Counted from the stretch's first letter, positions 7,749 to 15,415 are shown. The stretch is 17,135 nucleotides of DNA from a bacterium (GCA_018819665.1 JAHJOY010000319.1:1-17135), one strand, 5' to 3'. Notes: generated from the sequence alone by a model not told the origin. Numbers and translations are program-made.

Positions 7749-8782
7749 TAAACCTTCCTCCTTTGAGTCATCCAAAACTTAAAAGAAAATTCGATAGCAA
7801 TAAAAAAGATGATTGCCGCCTGTAGTATAAGAACAATATCAGTAGATACCTGCATTATTCTCTGCATATACATAGCCCCGGTCCGCATCGCCGCAAAAAG
7901 AAGAGCGGCAAATACTACCCCGAGAGGGTTGTTCTTGCCCAATAAAGCCACAGCAATACTATCAAATCCATATCCCGGGGAAAATTGGCCATAAAACCGA
8001 TGATGAAGTCCCAAGATTTCCACCCCTCCAGCCAATCCAGCTAATGCCCCACTTAGACCCATGGTAAGGATAATCATTCTGATCTGATTAATTCCGGCGT
8101 ATTCTGCAGCCTGAGAATTAAAACCTACTGCCTTTAATTCATAGCCAAACACGGTCTGTTCCAACAGACGATACATTAAATAAGCCAGAGTTAAGGCCAG
8201 GACAATCCCTATGCTTAAGCGCGTATTCGGTAATAAGAGAGGAAGTTTTGCACTGGATAAAATCAGAGGAGTCTTGGGCAGATAACCCGATTTAAAAGGT
8301 CCTCTTACCAGATAATTGGTAATATAAATAGCGATATAGTTTAACATAATGGTACTGATTACTTCATGCACTCCTCTTTTGGCCTTTAACCATCCAGCAA
8401 GAGCAGCCCATAGAGCACCTCCCAAACACGCTGCTCCCAAAGCTAAAAGAATATGGAAAAGGGGAGGAAGATGACTTGCTTTAAACCCTACCAGAGCAGC
8501 TATAAATGCACCCACTAAAAGTTGACCCTCTGCCCCAATATTAAAAAGGCCTCCTCTAAATCCTACAGCCAAACCCAAACCGGCTAAAATCAGGGGAGTG
8601 GCTTTAATCAAGGTTTCGGAGATAAAATATTTACTTCCCAGAGAACCCTGGAGGATTAATAGATAAACCTGAAAAGGGTTCTTTTTGGTAAAAATTAAAA
8701 ATATTGCCCCCACTGTTAACCCAAAAATTAAAGCTAAAAGAGGGTTTAAGATTATGGTCCATTTCTTCTCTTTTGATTCCAT
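7748..8782 (-). CDS. ABC permease, nucleoside-type, first subunit (NupP/YufP-like, BPD_transp_2)
   Basis: A 344-residue membrane subunit of the BPD_transp_2 family. Recognisable blocks are FRGGLFNIGAEGQLLVGAF (75-93), typical of the nucleoside/BMP branch, and GQFSPGYGFDSIAVALLGKN (265-284), characteristic of NupP/RnsC-type subunits. Roughly 9-10 hydrophobic segments are visible. GGAG (8791-8794) lies 8 nt before the ATG. In characterised operons such as bmpA-nupOPQ, a gene for a tandem ATPase of about 500 residues precedes this gene. Here only a 179-bp non-coding gap separates it from the binding-protein gene. The subunit itself looks complete. Confidence 0.9.
   Translation of the reverse strand: MESKEKKWTIILNPLLALIFGLTVGAIFLIFTKKNPFQVYLLILQGSLGSKYFISETLIKATPLILAGLGLAVGFRGGLFNIGAEGQLLVGAFIAALVGFKASHLPPLFHILLALGAACLGGALWAALAGWLKAKRGVHEVISTIMLNYIAIYITNYLVRGPFKSGYLPKTPLILSSAKLPLLLPNTRLSIGIVLALTLAYLMYRLLEQTVFGYELKAVGFNSQAAEYAGINQIRMIILTMGLSGALAGLAGGVEILGLHHRFYGQFSPGYGFDSIAVALLGKNNPLGVVFAALLFAAMRTGAMYMQRIMQVSTDIVLILQAAIIFFIAIEFSFKFWMTQRRKV
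7757..7762 (-). promoter_or_regulatory. Ribosome-binding site that fixes the start of the second permease
   Basis: AGGAGG on the minus strand, inside the 3' end of the first permease gene and 8 nt before the ATG at 7748. With the TAATG stop/start overlap it indicates coupled translation and argues against the upstream ATG at 7775. Confidence 0.85.
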
Positions 8783-8835
8783 TTAAATTTCTCCGATAAA
8801 TTATAAATCGCTTATTAAATAATTAATATTATATT

Positions 8836-8885
8836 AATGACGGATGGCCTTTCTCTTTTTTTAAGTGTGTTGACCATCCGTCATT
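8836..8885. repeat. 12-bp perfect inverted repeat between binding-protein and permease genes
   Basis: AATGACGGATGG (8836-8847) and CCATCCGTCATT (8874-8885) are perfect complements around a 26-nt spacer. It lies 76 nt past the stop of the binding-protein gene and 53 nt before the permease start, so it would form a stem-loop inside an operon transcript. No T-run follows on the minus strand. The position suits an mRNA-stabilising or processing hairpin that raises binding-protein over permease expression, or a relic of a small mobile or deleted sequence. Confidence 0.7.
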
Positions 8886-8961
8886 GATAACTTATTTATT
8901 ATTTTAACTTATTATCCTATCTTTTTTGTTTATCATCAATTATATATTTTAAGTTTTCCCC

Positions 8962-9999
8962 TTAAAACACTAAGGAAACGGGTGCTTTAAATTCTTTCAG
9001 TTCATCCTGACTCGTAGGAAGTTTAATCTTCCCTTTAACTACTGCTTCCCTTAGGGCTTCTAAAACTCCGAAAACATGATAAGGAACTAAATGTTTGGTA
9101 TAGTTCATAGGAGAAAGGGATAAGAAATCCCCTTCCAGACCCATAGAATGGATTCCTCCTTTAAACTCTTCCTTAATATAATCTTCAATTAACTTGTATA
9201 CTGCTACATCTACTCTCTTCATAGCGCTGGTGAGGATGCTGCCCGGTTGAATATAATCTTGATCCTGGTCGACTCCGATAGCATAGAATCCTTCTCCTTT
9301 TTCTTTGGCTGCTTCAAAAATACCTAAAGTATTGGTTCCTCCACCAGCAAAAACAATATCTGCTCCTTGTCCCATCTGAGTAAGGGTCATCGATTTGGCC
9401 TTGGGTACATCCTCAAAACTGCCCACATACCCTATTTTAATCTCAACATCAGTATTGCAGAGGGCGTTAACGGTTAACAATCCAGCTCTCACACCTACTT
9501 CGAATCTTTCTACCGGGGGAATGAACATTCCTCCTACCCAGCCTACTGTTCCAGTCTTAGTCATCATTCCCATAAATGCCCCGGATAGAAATCCTATTTC
9601 CTGTTCATTGAAGATACATCCCGCTACATTGGGACTATCTACTGCTGCATCGATAAAGATAAATTTGGTATCCGGATATTTGGGGGCTACTTCGGCCAAT
9701 GCATCTATCATTAAATATCCTACACCTATCACTATATTTGCTCCATCCTTGATTGCCCCGGTAAGGTTAGGTACATAATCAGCCATTTCTCGAGATTCGA
9801 TAACTTTTGCTTCGATTCCTAAATCCTTTTTGGCTTTCTCTATACCTGCCCACACCGAATCATTAAACGATTTATCCCCTAATCCTGCGGTATCAGTGAC
9901 CATAATTACCTTTACTTTATCTATAGCTAAACCTATACCTGCAAAAACTAATATTAAGATAACGACTAAACCAAAAATAAAAATATTTCTTAATTTCAT
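8962..9999 (-). CDS. BMP/PnrA-type substrate-binding protein of a nucleoside-family ABC importer
   Basis: A 345-residue periplasmic-type binding protein of the Bmp/Med/PnrA family, whose characterised members bind purine nucleosides. The signature TDTAGLGDKSFNDS lies at 35-48 (D36, D42-K-S-F-N46). Other family blocks are FNEQEIGFLSGAF (130-142), GQGADIVFAGGG (210-221) and IGVDQDQDYI (241-250, D244). Residues 1-25 form a signal peptide (basic MKLR, then a hydrophobic core ending GLA). No lipobox cysteine follows, unlike BmpA, TmpC or Gram-positive homologues, so the protein should be free in a periplasm. AGGAGG (10009-10014) lies 9 nt from the ATG. It is the first gene of the apparent ABC-ahcY-MFS operon. 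Substrate specificity within the family is not certain. Confidence 0.92.
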   Translation of the reverse strand: MKLRNIFIFGLVVILILVFAGIGLAIDKVKVIMVTDTAGLGDKSFNDSVWAGIEKAKKDLGIEAKVIESREMADYVPNLTGAIKDGANIVIGVGYLMIDALAEVAPKYPDTKFIFIDAAVDSPNVAGCIFNEQEIGFLSGAFMGMMTKTGTVGWVGGMFIPPVERFEVGVRAGLLTVNALCNTDVEIKIGYVGSFEDVPKAKSMTLTQMGQGADIVFAGGGTNTLGIFEAAKEKGEGFYAIGVDQDQDYIQPGSILTSAMKRVDVAVYKLIEDYIKEEFKGGIHSMGLEGDFLSLSPMNYTKHLVPYHVFGVLEALREAVVKGKIKLPTSQDELKEFKAPVSLVF

Positions 10000-10150
10000 T
10001 ATTATTTTCCTCCTTAAATTTTTTAATGGTTGAAGTAATATACTTCGGCAATTTCTTCAATTTTTACTCAATTTTAATGAATGTTACTCGTATTCTTTCC
10101 GCTTAAAGAACAGACTTTCACCACCCCCCCCTTTTTATCATAAATTTTTA
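10000..10150. other. Non-coding gap upstream of the binding-protein gene
   Basis: It holds the AGGAGG site of the binding-protein gene, a short dyad GAAGTAATATACTTC (10032-10046, 6-bp arms) about 33-47 nt upstream of that start, and a run of eight C (G on the coding strand, 10124-10131). The dyad is a possible operator. No convincing promoter hexamer pair or purine-riboswitch-like fold could be recognised. Confidence 0.45.
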
Positions 10151-11398
10151 CTATAAATTGCCATTTTCGTCAAGTTTTATTATCCAGATATCTGAATTTC
10201 CTGCCCCTTTTGATTTCGTCCAACCAGCAACAGCATAACCTCCATCTTCAGTTTGAACGATAGAATGGGCTTCATCATTTTCACTTCCTCCAAAGGTTTT
10301 ATCCCAAACCAGGTCTCCTCTTTCGTTAAGTTTTATTATCCAAACATCGGTTTTACCTGCACCCATCGAGCTTGTCCAACCAGCGACCATATAACCCCCA
10401 TCTTTAGTTTGAATAATAGAATTTGCCCAATCTTCACTTGTCCCACCAAGAGTCTTATCCCAAATTTTATTACCTTCTTTATCCAGTTTTATTACCCAGA
10501 CATCTCTATCTCCTGTATCTTCTAATATCGTAAATCCGGCAACAACATAACCTCCATCATCAGTTTGAATAATAGAGCGGGCCTCATCATAATCGCTTCC
10601 CCCAAAAGTCTTGGTCCAAACGAGGTATCCCCTTCTGTCAAGTTTTACTACACAGACGTTTCCTCTCCCCGTGCCTTTTGGCCATGCACTTCCGGTAGTA
10701 ATAAAACTCCCATCTTTGGTCTGGATAATAGAATATATTTCATCCCAACCTATCCCTCCAAAGTCATTATCCCATTCCATATTTCCTTTGGCATCGAGTT
10801 TTATCACCCAGCAATTTACCTCTCCCCAAAATCTTTTTCCTGTACCACCGGCAATTGCATAACCTCCATCTTTGGTCTGAATAATGGAATATGCTATATC
10901 ATTTTCATCTTTATTAAAAGTTTTCTCCCATTCTTTATTCCCGTTCTCGCCAAGCTTTATTAACCAGAAATCCTGTTTACTTGCGTATTTTGTCCAAATA
11001 GATCCAACTACTGCATAACCTCCATCTTTGGTCTGAATAATAGATCTGGCCACATCAGTCCCTTCATCACCAAAAATTTCATCCCATTCCATGTTTCCAT
11101 TCTTATCAAGTTTTATTATCCAGAAATCCTGTCTTTTGTCTTCAGTTAATTCTATATATCCAAGTTTTGCTCTCCAAGTATCTTTCCTTTTCTCTCTAGC
11201 CAATATTGTATACCCGGCTACTGCATATCCTCCATTTTCAGTTTGGATAATAGAAAACCCCATATCCTCACTACTTCCACCAAAGGTCTTATCCCAGGTA
11301 ATTGCATTTCCCTTATTTTCAGCTGATGCATAATCAACAGATAAAAAAGAAATTAGTATCAAGAACAGTAACAATTTAATAATTACAGATTTTCTCAT
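10151..11398 (-). CDS. Exported seven-repeat protein, probable seven-bladed beta-propeller
   Basis: A 415-residue protein with a signal peptide (1-26, ending ASA) followed entirely by seven repeats of about 52 residues. The repeat pattern is W-x-K-T-F-G-G-s-x-x-D-x-a-x-S-I-I-Q-T-x-D-G-G-Y-x-v-A-G, then D-x-W-I-I-K-L-D-x-x-G-N. Approximate blades are 32-103, 104-154, 155-206, 207-259, 260-311, 312-363 and 364-415. The chain stops exactly at the end of repeat 7, consistent with a closed propeller. Repeat 1 carries about 20 extra residues that resemble a second copy of its own strand (KRKDTW at 70-75, KRQDFW at 88-93). Function is unknown; such proteins are usually secreted or surface-located. 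GGAG (11408-11411) lies 9 nt before the ATG. Neighbouring genes give no clear role. Confidence 0.82.
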   Translation of the reverse strand: MRKSVIIKLLLFLILISFLSVDYASAENKGNAITWDKTFGGSSEDMGFSIIQTENGGYAVAGYTILAREKRKDTWRAKLGYIELTEDKRQDFWIIKLDKNGNMEWDEIFGDEGTDVARSIIQTKDGGYAVVGSIWTKYASKQDFWLIKLGENGNKEWEKTFNKDENDIAYSIIQTKDGGYAIAGGTGKRFWGEVNCWVIKLDAKGNMEWDNDFGGIGWDEIYSIIQTKDGSFITTGSAWPKGTGRGNVCVVKLDRRGYLVWTKTFGGSDYDEARSIIQTDDGGYVVAGFTILEDTGDRDVWVIKLDKEGNKIWDKTLGGTSEDWANSIIQTKDGGYMVAGWTSSMGAGKTDVWIIKLNERGDLVWDKTFGGSENDEAHSIVQTEDGGYAVAGWTKSKGAGNSDIWIIKLDENGNL

Positions 11399-11516
11399 AA
11401 CTTATATCTCCTTTTTTATAATACAACTTTTATGGAGTTATATTTAATTTTCCCTCAGATTATCTTTTTTATTCAGAGAATTTTTAGAAGCTATGTTTTA
11501 CTTAATAAATAAGAAA

Positions 11517-11915
11517 TTATGTTCGGGTCAGATGAATAGGTTTGCCGGTTATCCCTTCAGCTGCTTCGGCGATGGCCTCTGCCAGGGTGGGATGGGCATG
11601 GATAGTATTTACAATCTCGAAAGCAGTTGCCTCCATAGATAGAGCCAGGGTCCCTTCGGCAATCAGGTCACTGGCGTGAGCCCCCAAGATGTGCACACCC
11701 AAAAGTTCGAGAGTATTACTATCGGCAATTATCTTTACTATTCCTTCAGTCTCTCCTATGCCCAGGGCCTTGCCATTGGCCATAAAGGGAAATTTGGAGA
11801 CCTTAATATTATCATTCTCTTTTCTGGCTTCTTCTTCAGTTAGCCCTACACTGGCTACCTCGGGCATAGAAAATGCACAAAGGGGAATTATTTTATAATT
11901 ATAAACGCATAAAAT
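11517..11915 (-). pseudogene. lpdA: C-terminal fragment of dihydrolipoamide dehydrogenase
   Basis: The ATG-initiated frame (11867 to 11517, 116 residues) is the dimerisation domain of dihydrolipoamide dehydrogenase: PEVASVGLTEEEA near the start, and the catalytic HAHPTLAE (H92, E97) near the end. Full enzymes are about 460 residues, so the FAD and NAD domains and the redox-active disulfide are missing. Family similarity runs upstream of the ATG in the same frame (YNYKIIPLCAFS, as in the xYKxIPxCxFxxPEVASVG block). It reaches to within about five codons of the fdhA stop TAG (11916-11918), also in that frame. No ribosome-binding site precedes the ATG. This is best read as a remnant left by deletion or recombination; a stand-alone expressed domain is less likely. 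Confidence 0.8.
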
Positions 11916-14885
11916 CTATACTATTTTTTCAATCCTTGCAGCACAAACTTTATATTCCGGTATTTTTGCAATAGGATCTAAAGCGGCATTAGTAAGGACG
12001 TTAGCAGCCGCTTCTTTAAAATGAAAAGGAATAAAAATCAATCCTTCGCTAACTTTGTGTGTAATTTTAGCCTTAATTTCTATTTCTCCCCTTCGAGTTG
12101 CCACTTTTATCATTTCTTTATTATTTATTTGCAGTTTTTCTGCATCTACTTTAGATATTTCCACATATCCTTCCGGTACCCGTTCATTTAAAGTCTTTGA
12201 CCTTCTACTCATAGTCCCAGTATGAAAATGCCATAAGGTCCTCCCGGTTGAAAGGATAAAAGGATATTCTTTACTGGGGAGTTCAGCTGGTTCTTTAAAA
12301 GATATTGGATGGAAATATCCTTTACCCCGGGGAAATTTACCATCCTGATGCAGATAAATCGTTCCCGAATGAGAAATATCAGGGCATGGCCATTGTAATC
12401 CTGCCTCATTTTTTTGCAAACGTTCCCAAGTAATCCCGCCATAAATAGGTGTAGTACGATTAATCTCATCTAATATTTCACTAGCATGTTGATAGTTTAA
12501 TCCAGAATAGCCCATTTCCCGAGCTAAAAGAGCAATAATTTGCCAATCCAGTTTACTGTTGCCTACCGGTTCAATAGCTTTTCGCACCATCTGTACTCTT
12601 CTTTCTGTGCTGGTAAAAGTGCCTTCTTTTTCCGCAAAAGAAGCAGCCGGTAAAACTACTTTAGCTAATTCGGCGGTGGAGGTCATAAAAATATCTTGGA
12701 CGATTAAAAATGTTTTTTGCAAAGCTGATCGAACATGATTGCTGTCTGGATCGCTCATTAAGGGATTTTCTCCCATTACATAAAGTGCTTTTAAATCTCC
12801 TTGATAAGCAGCATCGCTCATCTCCACTACAGTTAATCCAATTCGATCATCCATTTCCCCTGCTTCAATCTTCCACTCCCGGGCGAACTTTTTTTGAATT
12901 TCCTTATCGGTTACTGATTGGTACCCTGAAAAAACATTAGACAAAGCACCCATGTCACAGGCACCCTGAACATTATTTTGACCACGCAAAGGATTAACCC
13001 CAGTTGCCCATTTACCCACATTACCGCAGAGCATCTGCAAATTTGCCGTACTCTTTACATTATCAACTCCAGTAGTATGTTGGGTAATTCCCATAGAATA
13101 AATCAAATAGGTCGTATCGGCCCGACCAATGATTCGAGCTGCTTGGATAATTGTTTTTCGAGGAACACCAGTAATGTTAGATGCTTTTTCGAGGGTCATT
13201 TTTTGAATTTCTTCTTTAAAAGCATTAAAATTTTCACAATATTGCTGTATAAATTTCTCGTCATAAAGTTTTTCCTGAATAATTACATTCATAATTCCAT
13301 TCAATAATGCTACATCGGTACCAGGACGATGTTTTATAGCAATTCCCTGGTTATCTTCGGCTAATTCAGATAAAGGGATGGTACGGGGATCAGCAACAAT
13401 TAATTTTGTCCCTTTTTTCAGTGCCTTTAATATCCTGGCTCCAATTAAGGGATGTTGCTCATTCGTATTTGATCCAATAACAAAAATAACTTTGGCATCG
13501 GTAATTTCATCAATAGAGTTAGTCATGGCACCTGATCCAAAAGCTGCTCCTAAGCCAACTACTGTAGGTGAGTGGCATAAACGAGCACAATGGTCAATAT
13601 TATTAGTTTTTAAAACGGCTCGAGCAAATTTTTGCATTACATAATTTTCTTCATTTGTACATTTTGCTGAACTTAAACATCCAATGACTCTTTTATTTCC
13701 GATATTTTCACTAATAATATGCTTAAAACGTATAGCTATATAATTTATCGCTTTTTCCCAGCTTACTTTTTCCCAATCACCATTCTCCTTTTTTATCAGA
13801 GGATCAGTTAAGCGATCAGGATGATGAATAAATTCATGAACATTCCACCCTTTAATACATAATTTGCCTTTTCCTGGATTAAATTCAGGAGGCATAACAG
13901 GTTTTGTATCCACTACTTTTCCATCTTTGGTTTTTAACCATAATTGGCAGCCGGTTCCACAATATACACAAGTTGTTTTTATCTTTTTCATGGTTTCCTC
14001 CAACACTTTTACCTCAATTGGTATTTTTACTCGATGAAGATTATAGCCAATGTCTTCAAAAGAACGACCCATAGCCAAAGCTAATAGCTCAACCGCATAC
14101 AATACTGGAATCGGTTTTTCTTTCAACTGAGGATAGTCTCTGGAAGCAATTAATTGGCCAGAATCAAATTGATTGAAGCAAGATGGACAGGCAGTACTAA
14201 TCAACTGAGCTCCAGAGAGTTGCACATCAATCAATTTGGTTTTAACACAGCGATTAGAAGCTTCTTTATCTCCAGCTAGAGCTAGAGAAACACCACAACA
14301 ATCAGTTTTAGTTAGATAATCTACAGGAGTAGCTCCTAAAGCTTCAATATATTGATCATAAAATTCTGGATCTACCGGGTTATCAAACTTTAATATTTCA
14401 TTAGGCATCAGAAGATGGCATCCGGGATGACCGGCAACCTTAAGACCAGTTAAGGGTGTTTTGACCATTTTTTTTAGATTATCTAATCCAATGTCTTCTT
14501 TCAATACTTGTAAAAAATGTCTTATCTTTATGGTACCCTTAAATTCCCTGCCAATATTTTTTAATGCTTCATTTACTGTTTTTTTTAGTGCGGGGTTGTT
14601 TTTTAGTTTATGATTTACAATGGCTAATGTATTTTCACAACCATTACATAAAGTCATGATATTTAACTTTTTTTCTTCAGCAATCGTAATATTTCGAGCA
14701 GCTGTAGACATCCAAAAATATTGATTAACCCCCTGAAGCCGTATCGGATCAGGACAACAGGTAAATTCATCAGATTCAATTAAATTAATACCAATTTCCG
14801 GTAAAACTTCTAAAGTTAATTTCTCTACATTCGGTAAACTGGCTGGAATGGTACATCCTTTAAAAAATAAATAGCTAAACATCAT
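11916..14885 (-). CDS. fdhA: HdrB-FdhA fusion: CCG-domain heterodisulfide reductase subunit B joined to formate dehydrogenase alpha
   Basis: A 989-residue two-part protein. Residues 1-290 are a complete HdrB with two full CCG motifs (C11, C43-C44, C80, C83 and C156, C196-C197, C233, C236), which in HdrB hold non-cubane 4Fe-4S clusters at the disulfide-reducing site. Residues 299-989 are a molybdopterin formate dehydrogenase: 4Fe-4S cysteines C306, C309, C313, C343, conserved K345, catalytic C437-H438 in ARLCHSP (cysteine, codon TGC, not selenocysteine), QNNVQGACDMGA (636-647), and a C-terminal dinucleotide-binding domain with STGRTLWHFHTGTMSRRS (879-896). It overlaps hdrC as TAATG, with AGAGG upstream. 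The joint retains an ATG with its own ribosome-binding site. Predicted role: cytoplasmic electron transfer between formate/CO2 and a disulfide or similar acceptor via HdrC. Confidence 0.93.
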   Translation of the reverse strand: MMFSYLFFKGCTIPASLPNVEKLTLEVLPEIGINLIESDEFTCCPDPIRLQGVNQYFWMSTAARNITIAEEKKLNIMTLCNGCENTLAIVNHKLKNNPALKKTVNEALKNIGREFKGTIKIRHFLQVLKEDIGLDNLKKMVKTPLTGLKVAGHPGCHLLMPNEILKFDNPVDPEFYDQYIEALGATPVDYLTKTDCCGVSLALAGDKEASNRCVKTKLIDVQLSGAQLISTACPSCFNQFDSGQLIASRDYPQLKEKPIPVLYAVELLALAMGRSFEDIGYNLHRVKIPIEVKVLEETMKKIKTTCVYCGTGCQLWLKTKDGKVVDTKPVMPPEFNPGKGKLCIKGWNVHEFIHHPDRLTDPLIKKENGDWEKVSWEKAINYIAIRFKHIISENIGNKRVIGCLSSAKCTNEENYVMQKFARAVLKTNNIDHCARLCHSPTVVGLGAAFGSGAMTNSIDEITDAKVIFVIGSNTNEQHPLIGARILKALKKGTKLIVADPRTIPLSELAEDNQGIAIKHRPGTDVALLNGIMNVIIQEKLYDEKFIQQYCENFNAFKEEIQKMTLEKASNITGVPRKTIIQAARIIGRADTTYLIYSMGITQHTTGVDNVKSTANLQMLCGNVGKWATGVNPLRGQNNVQGACDMGALSNVFSGYQSVTDKEIQKKFAREWKIEAGEMDDRIGLTVVEMSDAAYQGDLKALYVMGENPLMSDPDSNHVRSALQKTFLIVQDIFMTSTAELAKVVLPAASFAEKEGTFTSTERRVQMVRKAIEPVGNSKLDWQIIALLAREMGYSGLNYQHASEILDEINRTTPIYGGITWERLQKNEAGLQWPCPDISHSGTIYLHQDGKFPRGKGYFHPISFKEPAELPSKEYPFILSTGRTLWHFHTGTMSRRSKTLNERVPEGYVEISKVDAEKLQINNKEMIKVATRRGEIEIKAKITHKVSEGLIFIPFHFKEAAANVLTNAALDPIAKIPEYKVCAARIEKIV
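13989..14001 (-). promoter_or_regulatory. Internal Shine-Dalgarno and ATG at the HdrB/FdhA joint
   Basis: Codon 299 of the fusion is ATG (13989-13991), preceded by GGAGG (13997-14001) with a 5-nt spacer (AAACC). Translation from here gives MKKIKTTCVYCGTGC and a 691-residue protein, the usual start and length of a free FdhA. The site may still produce separate FdhA, or be a relic of two genes that merged. Confidence 0.65.
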
Positions 14886-15367
14886 TAATTAACCTCTTTT
14901 CTTTCTAAACCAGCTTTTTCAGCTAATACATTTAGCTCTTTAACCGCTTTTTCATTTTTCTTTACTTCTTTCAACCCAGCTCTTTTTCGGGTCATGTTAG
15001 CAAATTTTATACTATAAACGGTACTTTCTTGTAAAAGCTGTTCTACTAAACGGTAGACAATTGAGGGAGCCAGGCCTTCTTGATAAGATTTTTCTTTTAA
15101 ATTGGTAAATACCTCAGTAGGATTAGCATCCTGGGGACAAGTAATAACACATTTTTCACAAGCACAACACATCCAAACATCATTTAATGCTTCCGGTTTT
15201 TCTGCCTCAAAAAGTTGAGTTATAAAAGAGTCTTCTAAGTTATATTTTTTTACATGTTGAGTAATTGGACAAAATTTAGAACAAGTAGAACATTTAAAGC
15301 AAACCTCAATTGCTTTGTTTTTTTTCGTAATTTCGTTCTTTTCGTATTTTACCCGTAGAACTTTCAT
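14885..15367 (-). CDS. hdrC: HdrC-like iron-sulfur subunit
   Basis: A 160-residue cytoplasmic protein with two classical 4Fe-4S motifs, C23-x2-C26-x2-C29-x3-C33-P and C67-x2-C70-x2-C73-x3-C77-P, followed by a helical C-terminal region (about 85-155). Spacing, length and gene order match HdrC, which relays electrons to HdrB. Its stop codon overlaps the start of the hdrB::fdhA gene (TAATG), so the two products are probably made in fixed ratio and form one complex. AGGAGG (15374-15379) lies 6 nt before the ATG. Flavin-containing HdrA, MvhD and a formate dehydrogenase beta subunit are absent from the window, so the usual bifurcating partner is not encoded here. GlpC or LutB-type iron-sulfur proteins are alternative labels, but the HdrB partner favours HdrC. 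Confidence 0.88.
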   Translation of the reverse strand: MKVLRVKYEKNEITKKNKAIEVCFKCSTCSKFCPITQHVKKYNLEDSFITQLFEAEKPEALNDVWMCCACEKCVITCPQDANPTEVFTNLKEKSYQEGLAPSIVYRLVEQLLQESTVYSIKFANMTRKRAGLKEVKKNEKAVKELNVLAEKAGLERKEVN

Positions 15368-15415
15368 TTTTTTCCTCCTGATTGAAAAAAGTTTCTATTT
15401 TAAACTAATAAATAT

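Noticed and set aside
7749..7775. Longer N-terminus of the second permease (start at 7775)
   Set aside because: The upstream ATG lacks a ribosome-binding site, while the ATG at 7748 has AGGAGG at 8 nt and a TAATG overlap with the preceding gene.
10124..10131. Run of eight C as a phase-variation tract
   Set aside because: It lies outside any reading frame and about 120 bp from the next start, with no promoter hexamers whose spacing it would change.
10565..10963. Plus-strand frames up to 132 codons across 10253-11333
   Set aside because: They are antisense shadows of the seven-repeat gene; their own apparent repetition mirrors that gene's periodicity and there is no start signal.
10200..11300. 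Regularly spaced DNA similarity every about 156 bp, checked as a possible CRISPR array
   Set aside because: The repeats are degenerate, in frame and encode protein repeats; there are no unique spacers between identical short repeats.
11418..11447. TTAAAT-18 bp-TATTAT as promoter of the seven-repeat gene
   Set aside because: The predicted start point would fall on the ribosome-binding site, leaving an unworkably short leader, and the -35 match is poor.
11916..11918. TAG at the end of fdhA as a recoded (pyrrolysine or readthrough) codon
   Set aside because: The preceding residues match the normal FdhA C-terminus, and the following fragment lacks most of its parent enzyme. A natural stop followed by a remnant explains the sequence better.
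13575..13577. Possible selenocysteine at the formate dehydrogenase active site
   Set aside because: The codon is TGC (cysteine), so this is a cysteine-type enzyme; no recoding is needed.
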